NCBI GenBank assembly: GCA_003249555.1 | Contig: QKIQ01000109.1 | Location: forward strand, 1-56,793 | Length of the DNA: 56,793 nucleotides | Source of the DNA: Clostridia bacterium | GTDB taxonomy: Bacteria > Bacillota > Clostridia > Christensenellales > SZUA-584 | Direction of reading: 5' to 3' | Shown here: piece by piece, positions 33,704 through 43,069 of the stretch | Layout of the letters: the number at the start of each line of letters is the position of its first letter | Numbering within the stretch: position 1 is the stretch's first letter | Made by a program: the position numbers and the translations under genes | The notes under the pieces: generated by a model | What the model was told of the DNA's origin: nothing | What the model saw: only the letters and a program-made list of their open reading frames with translations | The model's database searches: none

Positions 33704-34675
33704 CTAACATTCATCACTTTGTAACCCTTTTATGCCGTGTCCGAGTTTTTTTATTATCTCAATCAACTTTTCAGCATCTTTTCTATGTATAACGATACGC
33801 TGTCCAACGGTATATGTTTGGTCATTTGATTTTTCCAGATATCGGGAATCAACAATGCCTCCATTGTGCTCTAACACATGTCTTCTTTGAAACATCATGT
33901 TCATAGTATCAATCTCATCATCTGTGAGCCATGTGTTATAGCCCTTGCCTGTAGCTTCGAAAAATAAGGCATTCCCTTTCTCTACAATCTGAAAATCATT
34001 AACTCTTGCAGTTTTTGGTGAAAACGTTTTGTATTTAACTTCTGCAAATTTCTGATATGCCGATATTACATCACCTAAACTCCCCTCAAGCATTGCTCTA
34101 CACATACTAACGGCTTTGTCTTTACCGTGTGTTTGAGTGAGAAGGTCTTCCATTTCCGTCAAGGAAGATATCATTTTACCAATGTTATCAAGAGATTCAT
34201 CAAAAACATCCTCAATCACGTTGAAACCACAACATGGACAAAAATATGCCGAACCAATAACGCTATAACGAGTTTGACAATTTGGACATTGGATATCCTG
34301 TTCCCATTCTTCGCTTTGCCCTAACGGATTGTTAATAAAGGTTGTTCTATATCCAGGTTTATATGTTATTTTCATAAATTTATTACCACGCGTACTACGC
34401 TCCAACTGCTTAAAGCTTTTGTCTAACTCTCCCTGAATATATGACTTCGCACAATTTGCAGCCACCTTATGCATTGAATCCAATTGTTGCTGTGTCCACC
34501 ATTTATCCGAAGTATCTATATGACCACACATCGGACAATGGACTTCCTCATCTGATACTTTTTCCTTCCAGTCGTCCATGTGTATTTTGAAAGTAAATAA
34601 ACAGTTTTCATTCGGACACTCTCTGTCAAAATATCCTTTTTCATCTGAATTAAATGTAACGGGTATATTTATCAT
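33704..34675 (-). CDS. Zinc-ribbon protein with HEPN-like motif
   Basis: A 323-residue protein. Two zinc ribbons are visible, one near residues 19-50 (CPNENC, CPMCGH) and one near 130-155 (CPNCQTRY, CPCCGF). The C-terminal helical domain has RRHVLEHNGG (~264-273), where R-x4-H fits the active-site motif of HEPN ribonucleases, followed by a conserved-looking Y...QRIVI segment. HEPN proteins are common toxic RNases in defence and toxin systems. The gene is directly upstream of the CHAT protease. The RNase activity is an inference from one motif and context. Confidence 0.65.
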   Translation of the reverse strand: MINIPVTFNSDEKGYFDRECPNENCLFTFKIHMDDWKEKVSDEEVHCPMCGHIDTSDKWWTQQQLDSMHKVAANCAKSYIQGELDKSFKQLERSTRGNKFMKITYKPGYRTTFINNPLGQSEEWEQDIQCPNCQTRYSVIGSAYFCPCCGFNVIEDVFDESLDNIGKMISSLTEMEDLLTQTHGKDKAVSMCRAMLEGSLGDVISAYQKFAEVKYKTFSPKTARVNDFQIVEKGNALFFEATGKGYNTWLTDDEIDTMNMMFQRRHVLEHNGGIVDSRYLEKSNDQTYTVGQRIVIHRKDAEKLIEIIKKLGHGIKGLQSDEC

Positions 34676-34730
34676 TGTTCACCATCCTAACTTTGTAAAA
34701 GGTACCATTAACGGTTAAGTGAACGTATCT

Positions 34731-35222
34731 TTAAGTAGTACAATACTTTGTCCAGTTTCTCATTATAAAGCCATGTATCCCACCCGCAGGCGCATACGGG
34801 ATATAAATTTTCTTATAGGCCATCTCGGCAGCAGAAAAGTCCATGCCAGAAAATTTGCCGACGTGCGCAAGATAAAGCATACCTAACCCAGCTGAACGCG
34901 AACCTCCTTGGTTGCAGTGAATAAGTACTTTCTGCCCATTTCCTAAGTTCTCATCAATAAATTGGATAGCCGTATCTACAATCGAAGGATGTACCCAATC
35001 AGGATTATCTACATCAACCAAGTTTAACATCAGCCTTTTATCGCGGCGAGCAAGCAAATATTCAGGATGATTTTTTGAACAGGCACGGCCAGAGTAACCT
35101 ACCGCTTGGCGATGATATGGTTCTTTACATGCATGAACAATTGCCCAACCATCTTGCCGCTTAACAAGCGTTTCATAATCCACCTCATTACCCACAAATG
35201 AGTCATTCATAATTTCAACCAT
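34731..35222 (-). CDS. Dual-specificity-type phosphatase
   Basis: A 163-residue protein with the cysteine-phosphatase signature C-x5-R in IHCNQGGSRSAG (P-loop near residue 103-113) and an upstream aspartate-rich segment (NLVDVDNPDW) that may hold the general acid. It should hydrolyse phosphoprotein, or phosphorylated nucleotide or RNA, through a cysteinyl-phosphate intermediate. Its place between the helicase and the HEPN/CHAT pair suggests a regulatory role in the same locus. The substrate is unknown. Confidence 0.8.
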   Translation of the reverse strand: MVEIMNDSFVGNEVDYETLVKRQDGWAIVHACKEPYHRQAVGYSGRACSKNHPEYLLARRDKRLMLNLVDVDNPDWVHPSIVDTAIQFIDENLGNGQKVLIHCNQGGSRSAGLGMLYLAHVGKFSGMDFSAAEMAYKKIYIPYAPAGGIHGFIMRNWTKYCTT

Positions 35223-35263
35223 AGGTCCCCCTCCAAATGAGAAATATCATTTTTTGATCTTTT

Positions 35264-35428
35264 TCACGCCGCCACTGCGTTCTTATTTATTTCCTCAATC
35301 ACAGCTCGCAAGGCCATAAACACCGTAACGTCATCAAACAGTTCGCTAATACTTCCGTGGTCGGCAAACGGGCTTTCCTGTAACACCGACAAATCCTTCA
35401 TCATACCGTTTTTGGTTGTGTAGCGCAT
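35264..35428 (-). CDS. Small 54-aa protein after the helicase
   Basis: A complete frame starting MRYTTKNGMMKDLSVLQESP and ending in a helical segment (VFMALRAVIEEINKNA) starts 8 bases after the helicase stop. The ribosome binding site is weak, so it would depend on translational coupling. It may be a genuine small subunit or the detached tail of a larger ancestor. I recall no family with certainty. Confidence 0.45.
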   Translation of the reverse strand: MRYTTKNGMMKDLSVLQESPFADHGSISELFDDVTVFMALRAVIEEINKNAVAA

Positions 35429-35435
35429 TTCTTAT

Positions 35436-38351
35436 TCATTTCATTTGCAGAAATCCGTCCTCAAATGCACTTGGAAATGGGAACATCTTTTCTGTCTTAC
35501 CAAACGCAACGAGTATCCTATCGCTATCAATTTTTTTAACCACCCCGTCGCCGAATGTTTTGTGCTTTATGGCAATACCAGCCTTAACGCCCGACAAGTC
35601 CATTTTAACTTTATGAGGTGTCGGCGGGATAGCGCTTGAGGATTGTTTTGGCTGAACCACTTGAACTGTTGGTGCTTTTGTTGTAATCGCAGGTTCTATC
35701 CGCACTTTTTGAGCCGATATTGCGTTTTTTTGGGGGGCCATATCTTCATTATCTTCATCTTCATCGTCGGCATCATCATTGTCAACAACTTCAATGTCCG
35801 GCATATCGTCGAACGCCTGTGCAACTTCGGATATAGAAATTTGCTGCGAACCAAAAAGCCGGTCAAATTCTTCCCTTGTCAGAACGGTATCGTATCCACC
35901 GACGGCCTCGCCCGCATGTTTATCGATGCCGGAATAAGAAAGGCTCGAATCCTCATACCGCTTGAATTTGTAAACCGCATCGTTCATCAAGCCGCCATTG
36001 AAAACGCCAAGTGATACAAGCAACTCGAAGTCTTTGACGTTCAAGCCTGTAACCCGTTTGAATAAACCCGGCTCAAGCTGCGTTATAACATCTTTCAAAC
36101 TGTATTCTCGAAAATCCGTTAAATACATAAACACGGGGATGCGGGTGGCAAACTTGATCAACTTCTCTTGTATCATCTTCCGCTTCGACTTGTATTCTTT
36201 TTCTTCTTCGGTCAATTCTTTTTTTTCTTTCGGCGTCGGCTTTTCACCCTTCGCTTTTGCTTTCTTTACCTTGTCGGACAGATTGATTATCGTTTCAATT
36301 TCGCTGTTCAGACTGCGGAAACCCTCTATGCTCATTAACGCCCGCATAGCGTTCTCATTTGCCATGAGGCGGGCCAGCGTTTCGTTATCGACATTTACAA
36401 GCAATGCGCTCTCCCAACGCCGTGCAAGGAGTGTCGCGGACGTTCCGGCCATTGCTATGTCAAGAACATCACTCGCGTTTATCTGTTTCATGGTACTGCC
36501 ATCGTAGGCGATAACAGGTAGGAAGTTGATGAATTCCGCAACTTTTTTTTCGGGGTTGCTTTCGTTCACATCAAGCCTGCAACTGTAATCGGCAATCTGC
36601 CGGAGCGCACGGTCAAGAGCAAAGTCAAAAATATAACACTCGCGTTTCATTATCTCGCGTTTACCCACGCCAATATCCACTTCCCACGGGCTTTGTACCC
36701 GGAAAGCGGCTTGGAAATATGTTTCGGGGCTTGACAGGTTGCGAAGCATGAAGATACCCGTCCACGGCTTCACCGTCACGCCTGTTGTCAGTTTGCCACA
36801 GGTCAGCGTTATTGTCTTTGTTTTAAGGGGATCACACATTGACTTCTGCACAGGCGCAAGCGCGTCAACGCCGATACCCGCGCCGCTTCCAGCGCAGACA
36901 TTTACCGTATATTCATGAAAGAAAGTATTGTTCTTTTGCTGCAATAAATTACGCATGGCAAAACAAGAAGCCACGTGAGGCAAGAACCATATCGTATGTG
37001 TCAGGATGGAAAGCAGACGGCTGTTCGAGTACGGCATTTCCGGCTTTTTCGCGCCAAGCTTCAAATCATCAGTAGTGGTGCCGAGGTAAGCACCGCGAAT
37101 AAGGTCAAGCCATTTCTGGACGTATTCCTCATATTTAAATTTCGCATCGTCATTCTTGCCCTCTGCGGAAAAGAACACATTAAGGTCAAACTCGTCAAAC
37201 TCGCCCTGCATAGCTATCTGCCGTATGCTGTCGGGGATTTTATATGTCATCATCACAATGCGCGGCAATGCAGCGTAGGGGTTATCGGGCGGTTCCGTCC
37301 AGTTCTCCTTGGCCCGCTGTTCATCGGAGTATGTCCAGTTATATATCTGATCTTCTATAAACTCACCAGAGTTAATCGCCCTGAACGGCGTACCCGATAA
37401 GTACAAATAACGCGGCGTGGTAATCGGCAGCCATGTTTCGTTGATAGCGTTGCCTTCTTCATCTTTCGCATACTTTTCCAAGTCAAGGGTCTCGTAATCG
37501 TCCTCGTCATCCGCTTCAAAGAGCTTTTTGGCATTTTCGCGCCATGCACCGAAATGGTACTCGTCAAAGATAACCAAGTCCCAGTTCGTAGTATGTACCC
37601 ACTCGTTCTTTGCCTTTATGCCACCGGAATCGTTTGTGCCGAGATAATCTTGAAAAGAACCAAAACATACAGTAGGTCTTGACCTATCGGTGGTTTCCCA
37701 TGTCAAATCTGATGTCCGGCTGATGAACTGCCACCCTTCAAAGTCAACGTGCGTTTTTATATCTTCCTCCCATGCGCTCTGAACGGCGGGTTTGAATGTT
37801 AGAACTAATATCTTTAACAGGCCCATGCTCTTTGCCAATTGATAAGATGCAAAGGTTTTCCCAAAACGCATTTTCGCGTTCCATAGGAATTTGGCCGAGC
37901 GGGTCCCATTCTCTTTCGCGGCCGATTTGAAATACTCGATCGTTTTGCTTACCGCCTCTTGCTGCTCCGGGCGCATTTGAAAATCGCAGGTGCGGTTTTC
38001 AATGTTTTCCTCCCGATTGCTGACTGCGATATACGCGGCTCGCAAGTCATTCACCGTACAGCGGAACCACTCGCCGCCCTCACTCGGAAAGCCACGCTTG
38101 GCGAGTGCACGGTGAATGTCGTGGTCGTTGAAATTGCCGCCGTCTGAATACATGGCGGATTCCGCGAAAACGATACGGTAAGGAACTCTCCCGTCCGGGC
38201 GCTTTGTGGGGTATTGCTGCGCTACACGCTGTTCGACGCCGATTGTGGTATAGCCGACTTTCAGCAAGCCCCGGTATTCGGGGTTGCTGTCCTCGTAGGC
38301 ATATATCATCGGCTGTGTTTCTGGCCGAAGCGGAAAAAATTCCTTATTCAT
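35436..38351 (-). CDS. GIY-YIG-like/DEAD-box helicase-nuclease (971 aa)
   Basis: Residues ~14-115 look like a T5orf172-type GIY-YIG nuclease module (MIYAYEDSNPEYRGLLKVGYTT, then EWFRC). Residues ~125-600 form a superfamily 2 helicase: motif I NAKMRFGKTF, motif II IFDEYHFG (DEYH), motif III LSGTPFRA, and a late motif FRVQSPWE. A lysine-rich coiled stretch follows near 690-730, and an SH3/Tudor-like end (HKTFGDGVVKKIDSDRILVAFG) resembles UvrD-type C-termini. This is the likely DNA-cutting and translocating subunit of a restriction system with the two methyltransferase genes upstream. Confidence 0.85.
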   Translation of the reverse strand: MNKEFFPLRPETQPMIYAYEDSNPEYRGLLKVGYTTIGVEQRVAQQYPTKRPDGRVPYRIVFAESAMYSDGGNFNDHDIHRALAKRGFPSEGGEWFRCTVNDLRAAYIAVSNREENIENRTCDFQMRPEQQEAVSKTIEYFKSAAKENGTRSAKFLWNAKMRFGKTFASYQLAKSMGLLKILVLTFKPAVQSAWEEDIKTHVDFEGWQFISRTSDLTWETTDRSRPTVCFGSFQDYLGTNDSGGIKAKNEWVHTTNWDLVIFDEYHFGAWRENAKKLFEADDEDDYETLDLEKYAKDEEGNAINETWLPITTPRYLYLSGTPFRAINSGEFIEDQIYNWTYSDEQRAKENWTEPPDNPYAALPRIVMMTYKIPDSIRQIAMQGEFDEFDLNVFFSAEGKNDDAKFKYEEYVQKWLDLIRGAYLGTTTDDLKLGAKKPEMPYSNSRLLSILTHTIWFLPHVASCFAMRNLLQQKNNTFFHEYTVNVCAGSGAGIGVDALAPVQKSMCDPLKTKTITLTCGKLTTGVTVKPWTGIFMLRNLSSPETYFQAAFRVQSPWEVDIGVGKREIMKRECYIFDFALDRALRQIADYSCRLDVNESNPEKKVAEFINFLPVIAYDGSTMKQINASDVLDIAMAGTSATLLARRWESALLVNVDNETLARLMANENAMRALMSIEGFRSLNSEIETIINLSDKVKKAKAKGEKPTPKEKKELTEEEKEYKSKRKMIQEKLIKFATRIPVFMYLTDFREYSLKDVITQLEPGLFKRVTGLNVKDFELLVSLGVFNGGLMNDAVYKFKRYEDSSLSYSGIDKHAGEAVGGYDTVLTREEFDRLFGSQQISISEVAQAFDDMPDIEVVDNDDADDEDEDNEDMAPQKNAISAQKVRIEPAITTKAPTVQVVQPKQSSSAIPPTPHKVKMDLSGVKAGIAIKHKTFGDGVVKKIDSDRILVAFGKTEKMFPFPSAFEDGFLQMK

Positions 38352-38389
38352 AACTGTTCACCGTCCCTAATATAGGTACCATTTTTTGA

Positions 38390-39607
38390 GGCAACCTCTA
38401 AAAACCATATAAATTCAGTGCCCAATCAACCAATCCGGTATTTACTCGGCTTCAGAGAACCTATGCACCAATGTAAAGGCTCTTGAGCTTTCGGTCTCTG
38501 CGCATTTACAGCGCACCACTGAATAATGGGCAGACTTATCCCTGAGTTGGTTTCGGTTGCAGCAACGTCGCATACCTGCATATGTTATAAACAAGGTTGG
38601 TCAGCCCGATGTTGAAGTCGGCTCGGGTCTTGCCTATGCCTCGAAACGTAATCCCACGCATGCTTCCTGTCATGTATCCAAAAACGTGTTCAATCCGGCA
38701 ACGTATCTTCGATTTATCTCGGTTCGTTTTCTTTTGCTCTTCAGTCAACGGATGATTGCGATATCCTTTCTCGCAAATCTCTGCACGCACTTGTTCTGGA
38801 ATCACTTGCCCCACATAGGCACTGTCGGCATAAACGGTCACATCCGTAACGTCCAAAAAGCCCGTGAATTCTTGGCTGTCGTGTACGTTCGCGCTTGTCA
38901 CCGAATATTTTGTGATGATTTTACTGTCGGCGTCAACTTTTACATGATCCTTGTATCCGAAATGCACTTCATTGTTCTTCTTTGTCCAGCGTGCGTCGGT
39001 ATCCTTCTGTTGACGCTTGTGCTCACTCCAATCTTCGGGAACCTCGCCCTCTTTGATCCGCTTGTTTTCCTCACGGGTGTTACGCTGCTTTGGCGCATCC
39101 ACAAATGTGGCGTCCACTATTGTCCCTTTGTGCGTAACGATGCCGCGCGTTTCCAATTCGCGCGTAAACAGTACGAACAGCGGCTCTATCACACCGGCTT
39201 TTGCCAAGGTGTCACGAAAGTTCCAGATAGTCTTTGCGTCTGGTACGGTTTCTCCCAGCGCTAATCCTAAAAACCGCATGAAGGACATGCGATCGTTGAT
39301 CTGAAATTCCGTCTGATCGTCTGCAATGTTGTATATGCGCTGTAGAATCAGTATTTTAAACATCATCACGTAATCATATGGCGGTCTGCCACCCGCGCCT
39401 TTTGCCTCCTTCGCAAAGACGCTTTTCAGTAACGGCTCAAATATCTTCCAGTCCATCACGCGGTTCAATTTTTCCAGCTGATCGCCAAGCTTCGAAAGCT
39501 TCGCCAAACGGTTGTCCTCAGCAAAAAAGTTTAATGTTTTCATAACTAATTATACCATATTCATGATATTATTCATAATTTTTTAGGTCGGGTTTTTAGA
39601 GGTGCCC
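38390..39607 (-). mobile_element. IS5-type insertion sequence with TTGA target duplication
   Basis: Imperfect 17-bp terminal inverted repeats (GGCAACCTCTAAAAACC at 38390-38406; GGGCACCTCTAAAAACC as complement of 39591-39607) flank one transposase gene. The 4-bp direct repeat TTGA lies directly outside both ends (38386-38389 and 39608-39611), so the limits are firm: 1218 bp. It landed 1 base after the DUF2971 stop codon and 35 bases before the helicase start, so both genes stay whole, but transcription through the operon may be affected. Confidence 0.9.
38536..39543 (-). CDS. IS5-family transposase
   Basis: A 335-residue DDE transposase with the DUF772-type N-terminus (VFAKEAKGAGGRPPYDYVMMFKILILQRIYN), catalytic aspartates in GTIVDATFVDAP and YADSAYVG, and the glutamate in RCRIEHVFGYM. 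The length is normal and no break is seen, so the element is probably active or recently so. Confidence 0.92.
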   Translation of the reverse strand: MKTLNFFAEDNRLAKLSKLGDQLEKLNRVMDWKIFEPLLKSVFAKEAKGAGGRPPYDYVMMFKILILQRIYNIADDQTEFQINDRMSFMRFLGLALGETVPDAKTIWNFRDTLAKAGVIEPLFVLFTRELETRGIVTHKGTIVDATFVDAPKQRNTREENKRIKEGEVPEDWSEHKRQQKDTDARWTKKNNEVHFGYKDHVKVDADSKIITKYSVTSANVHDSQEFTGFLDVTDVTVYADSAYVGQVIPEQVRAEICEKGYRNHPLTEEQKKTNRDKSKIRCRIEHVFGYMTGSMRGITFRGIGKTRADFNIGLTNLVYNICRYATLLQPKPTQG

Positions 39608-39612
39608 TTGAG

Positions 39613-40494
39613 TCATTTGCATCTCAACGGACATTTAGAAACTGAAATATTTTTTGCGAGTTTTTCGAACCCGTTTTTAAGGCAAAACTCTTTCAAATCG
39701 TTTTCGCTTTGCCCTGATTTAGGAGCGATTGTAACGCTCTCAAATAGGTCTTCTACGTTTAGCCCTTCTTTTTGACACAGTTGCTCGTAATTAACTTTCA
39801 AAACTTTCTTTATCTGACCGCCAATTAACTCAAAGGATATTTCCGAACAATTTTTAGCGAGATGCTTTATGATGTATGACTGCAATGATAGACTTCTGAA
39901 TTCGTACTCCGAAGAAAAACTCTCGTGCTTATGCGTAGAAGCACATAGAATAATATTATCCATTAAGCCGTTAATATCATGAAATCCTTCAATTAGCTCG
40001 CCGGTTTCAAAATAATGTTTCACGATTCTGTAATGGGCGTGGTTCCGGATATCGCCCTTGTAAAATATTTCGTTGGTAAGAACTTGGTTAAAATATAACA
40101 GCTCTAAAAACGTTTCGGTGTTAAACGCAACACAAACGCCCTTTGCATTATCTGCATATCGTTCCCATTGAGCCGCATCATCATATGCTGTTGAAAAACA
40201 CATTGCAAACGGATATTCAGATTTTATTCTTGCATTTATTTTACCAAAGAAATCCTTCAACAACGGTTCATCCGGGGCGGCATCTATAATTATTGCTTCC
40301 TTTAGTCTATCCACAAAATCAGTAATCTCGGACGTGTCATTCATTGTGGCTGTATTTCCCCACCAGAATTGTTTATTACTAAGCATACCATAAAGAGCAG
40401 CCACTGAGGTATAGTGATATAAATGCTTACCAATCTTTTCGGATCTTTCGACAGCCTGCTTTTTTCGTACTTTTATTTCACTCTCAGACCTCAT
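39613..40494 (-). CDS. DUF2971-type protein
   Basis: A ~293-residue protein with the typical opening [23 protein letters not shown]...MNDTSE, then [29 protein letters not shown] and a middle YKGDI segment, as in the DUF2971 family found widely beside restriction and toxin-like genes. The biochemical role is unknown. The ATG at 40494 and the upstream one at 40506 both overlap the end of the methyltransferase gene, so the gene is coupled to it. The IS5-type element begins just after its stop. Confidence 0.8.
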   Translation of the reverse strand: MRSESEIKVRKKQAVERSEKIGKHLYHYTSVAALYGMLSNKQFWWGNTATMNDTSEITDFVDRLKEAIIIDAAPDEPLLKDFFGKINARIKSEYPFAMCFSTAYDDAAQWERYADNAKGVCVAFNTETFLELLYFNQVLTNEIFYKGDIRNHAHYRIVKHYFETGELIEGFHDINGLMDNIILCASTHKHESFSSEYEFRSLSLQSYIIKHLAKNCSEISFELIGGQIKKVLKVNYEQLCQKEGLNVEDLFESVTIAPKSGQSENDLKEFCLKNGFEKLAKNISVSKCPLRCK

Positions 40495-42016
40495 TATCGT
40501 CACCACCGTTTAACTCCATCGGGCGAATCATTGACTCGATAAATGCGGTTTCCTTATCGGTTAAGCCATATTTGGCGTATAGCTTCTCGTCTGTCCACGA
40601 TTCGGTGAAATTTTGAGAAGGAACAAGTGAATACACTTTGCTTGTAGCGTGTTGCGATGGTTTTCGAAGCATTACAAGAAAGCGGAAAAATCGCGTTGTT
40701 ATGTATGAAATCAAATTTGCGGCTCCTTCTTCGTTGTCGAATGTGTCTATAACCATATATGTTTCCGTACAACAAGAACCCGGAGCCGCTAAAATTGGTT
40801 TCCCAATGATTTGATGAGGGTAAGTATCCCCGGCGTTGTATGCAGCAGAAATAAGGACTTTATATTTGTCAATCCATTGTTCGTTCTGGTTTACTTCTGA
40901 GCGATTTATAAAACCAATACCGCCATTTTGATATAAAAGGATTTGCTTTTTATCCTTTCGCGTTTTATCAGCTTGGACAAAAGTCCTAAACCCAAAAGGC
41001 TTACTTGATGATACCTTTGAAGAAATAACGTCACACTTTTCCTTTCTGGCTTTAGACAGAATTGAAATAGCTTCATTATATCGAATAAACGTATCACAAC
41101 CATTTTCGAGAAGTGGCCGATAAACAGTTTCTCCCACCTTATCTGCATAGATTGTTGTTACAGCGCAAGCGCCACGATTATCTTTATCCCATAGAAAATA
41201 ACATACACCACCTTTTAACTCGATTCCAGCGAAACAATCAGCTGCGTTTGGATAGTCAATAATTGCTCTTATCCTGTCATCGTGGAGCATTTCATCACGA
41301 AAACTATCAAGACCTTTACCTCCCGCAAACCATCGTGATGGTACAATCAGCGAAAGATAACGTGGGTTTAGTTTTTTAGCTTGTTGTATAAAGTAATGGT
41401 AAATTGGTTTTGCACTTGCCCTATAACCTCCGTCACTTAATTGATACGGCGGATTGCCGATAATCACATCAAATTTCATATTAAAAATCCCTTCCGGCTT
41501 GGTGGTGTGAATAAACTCGTAAGCGTGAGTTTCCAGAGCCTCGTCACGGTCATACTCCGATTTAGCAGCGCCACAGAAGGCACACTTATCCCCACGCCAA
41601 ATATGCTTAATCTTCTTGAAACGGATATTGCCCTCCGCGTTATCAAATCTTGAAATGGAATACCTGCCGTTTGGGAATTTCGAGCAGTACACGCTTCGCC
41701 TCGATAGCATGGAGGTCATTTCGGTAATGGCTATGCCATAAAGCTGCCTGCGAAAGATATGGTCAATGCGTTCCTGTAAATTGGGGATTTCACCTTCAAG
41801 CCCGGTAATCAGCCGTTTGGCTATCTCACGCAGGAATACGCCGGATTTACAAGCCGGATCGAGAAACGTTGTGTTTCTGTCGCTGAATAGCTCCTGCGGG
41901 AGCATATCAAGCATATTATTCACAATGTCCGGCGGCGTGAATACCTCGTCATTGGAAAGATTGGCAAGGCAGGACAGCACATCGGGGTTATATGTGTTTG
42001 TGTAGAAATCACTCAT
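40484..42016 (-). CDS. Adenine-N6 DNA methyltransferase (Eco57I-like), catalytic
   Basis: A 510-residue protein with motif [13 protein letters not shown] (~45-57), catalytic motif [11 protein letters not shown] (~190) and following SRWFAGGKG, characteristic of gamma-class adenine methyltransferases. A zinc-knuckle-like [12 protein letters not shown] lies before the NPPY motif. It overlaps the upstream partner gene by 8 bases. With that partner and the downstream helicase it should make a modification-restriction complex that marks island and host DNA. Confidence 0.9.
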   Translation of the reverse strand: MSDFYTNTYNPDVLSCLANLSNDEVFTPPDIVNNMLDMLPQELFSDRNTTFLDPACKSGVFLREIAKRLITGLEGEIPNLQERIDHIFRRQLYGIAITEMTSMLSRRSVYCSKFPNGRYSISRFDNAEGNIRFKKIKHIWRGDKCAFCGAAKSEYDRDEALETHAYEFIHTTKPEGIFNMKFDVIIGNPPYQLSDGGYRASAKPIYHYFIQQAKKLNPRYLSLIVPSRWFAGGKGLDSFRDEMLHDDRIRAIIDYPNAADCFAGIELKGGVCYFLWDKDNRGACAVTTIYADKVGETVYRPLLENGCDTFIRYNEAISILSKARKEKCDVISSKVSSSKPFGFRTFVQADKTRKDKKQILLYQNGGIGFINRSEVNQNEQWIDKYKVLISAAYNAGDTYPHQIIGKPILAAPGSCCTETYMVIDTFDNEEGAANLISYITTRFFRFLVMLRKPSQHATSKVYSLVPSQNFTESWTDEKLYAKYGLTDKETAFIESMIRPMELNGGDDNEV

Positions 42017-42677
42017 ATTGTTGCACCCTCCTGTAATGGATTGGCGGGAACTCGCGGACAGGCGAGAGGACTATCGCGCCTGTTTCGTCACGCTCATATT
42101 CGCCAACGTCGCCGAACAAATCCATCTGCAAATTGACCGTGTTTTCTTCTAACATTTGGTCGAGCCGGAAATCGCGCCGTTTGAGCATACACCCATTCAC
42201 CGCCGACCATTCCGCGAATATGATAGGCACGCCGTCAGCGGTTTTCATCGTAAGAGCGTCACCGCAGAGAATGTTATGCCGCAAAATATGACGTACAGCC
42301 TCGCGTGTTTCGTCGTTTACTGTCTTTCGGCAATTCGCCGTGTACTCTTTATCAAAAATTTCAAACATCCGCTTCCGGCACTCTTCGGTATTGTCCGGTA
42401 ATAACTCCACACCGTAAATGCTCGAAACTGCAATAACGGCGTAACGCTCATAATCGTCCGCATTTTTAACGTAGCGCGACTTTACGACAGCGAGTTTACG
42501 ACGTAATATCTCCGCAAGGAAGTTGCCGTCGCCGCAGGCAGGCTCAAGGAAGCGACTGTCAATACGTTCCGTTTCCTGCTTCATAAGGTCAAGCATGGCA
42601 TTGACTTCACGATCGGCGGTAAACACCTCGCCGTGGTCGGCTACGCGTTGTTTGGATTTTGTCTGTAAATTGTTCAT
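42009..42677 (-). CDS. Methyltransferase-fold partner protein without NPPY
   Basis: A 222-residue protein with motif [19 protein letters not shown] near residue 42-58 and HNILCGDAL later, but where (D/N)PPY is expected it reads [20 protein letters not shown]. It can therefore probably bind SAM but not methylate by itself, and may be a target-recognition or allosteric subunit of the neighbouring methyltransferase. It overlaps the HTH gene upstream by four bases and the methyltransferase downstream by 8 bases. Confidence 0.82.
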   Translation of the reverse strand: MNNLQTKSKQRVADHGEVFTADREVNAMLDLMKQETERIDSRFLEPACGDGNFLAEILRRKLAVVKSRYVKNADDYERYAVIAVSSIYGVELLPDNTEECRKRMFEIFDKEYTANCRKTVNDETREAVRHILRHNILCGDALTMKTADGVPIIFAEWSAVNGCMLKRRDFRLDQMLEENTVNLQMDLFGDVGEYERDETGAIVLSPVREFPPIHYRRVQQYE

Positions 42678-42895
42678 TTTCCTAGACGCTTATCTGGAAT
42701 AATTTCCATTATATCTGAGATGTCACATTGCAGAGTATTACATATTTTAAGCAAGCTCTCCATGGAAACAGTTTCGCGCTTGCCCATTTTAGCGATCACA
42801 TTAAAACTTAGTCCCGTAGCCTCTCTAAGTTCTGTGCGATTCATTTTCTTATCAATCAATAACTTCCAAAGTTTATCATAACTAATTGCGGGCAC
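42674..42895 (-). CDS. Small XRE-type controller protein
   Basis: A 73-residue Cro/C1-type HTH protein (KLWKLLIDKKMNRTELREATGLS, VIAKMGKRETVSMESLLKICNTL). Size and place as first gene of a modification-restriction operon suit a controller protein that times nuclease expression after transfer. It is coupled to the next gene by an ATGA overlap. An inverted repeat lies 40-65 bases upstream in its promoter region. Confidence 0.82.
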   Translation of the reverse strand: MPAISYDKLWKLLIDKKMNRTELREATGLSFNVIAKMGKRETVSMESLLKICNTLQCDISDIMEIIPDKRLGK

Positions 42896-42933
42896 TCAAA
42901 GGCCTCCTTTAGAACAATCTGTAGATATATGCG

Positions 42934-42965
42934 ATTATAGTATCATAATTCGACAATACTATCAA
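42934..42965 (-). promoter_or_regulatory. Promoter/operator of the island A defence operon
   Basis: On the minus strand a TATAAT (42934-42939) lies downstream of TTGATA (42960-42965), though the spacer of 20 bases is long. ATAGTAT and ATACTAT (42937-42943, 42956-42962) form an inverted repeat around it, a good operator candidate for the small HTH protein encoded next. Confidence 0.45.
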
Positions 42966-43069
42966 GAAAATCTTCCCATATAGTGAGATTAGCTGTAGCT
43001 GAAAATAGTCTATCGGAAATGCACACTGGATAAGCGACATCATATGATGAATCTATCCTGTATGCATGA

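Noticed and set aside
35436-42677. Classical type I restriction system (hsdRMS)
   Set aside because: No HsdS-type specificity subunit is seen, and the helicase has a GIY-YIG-like front module instead of the usual HsdR nuclease layout.
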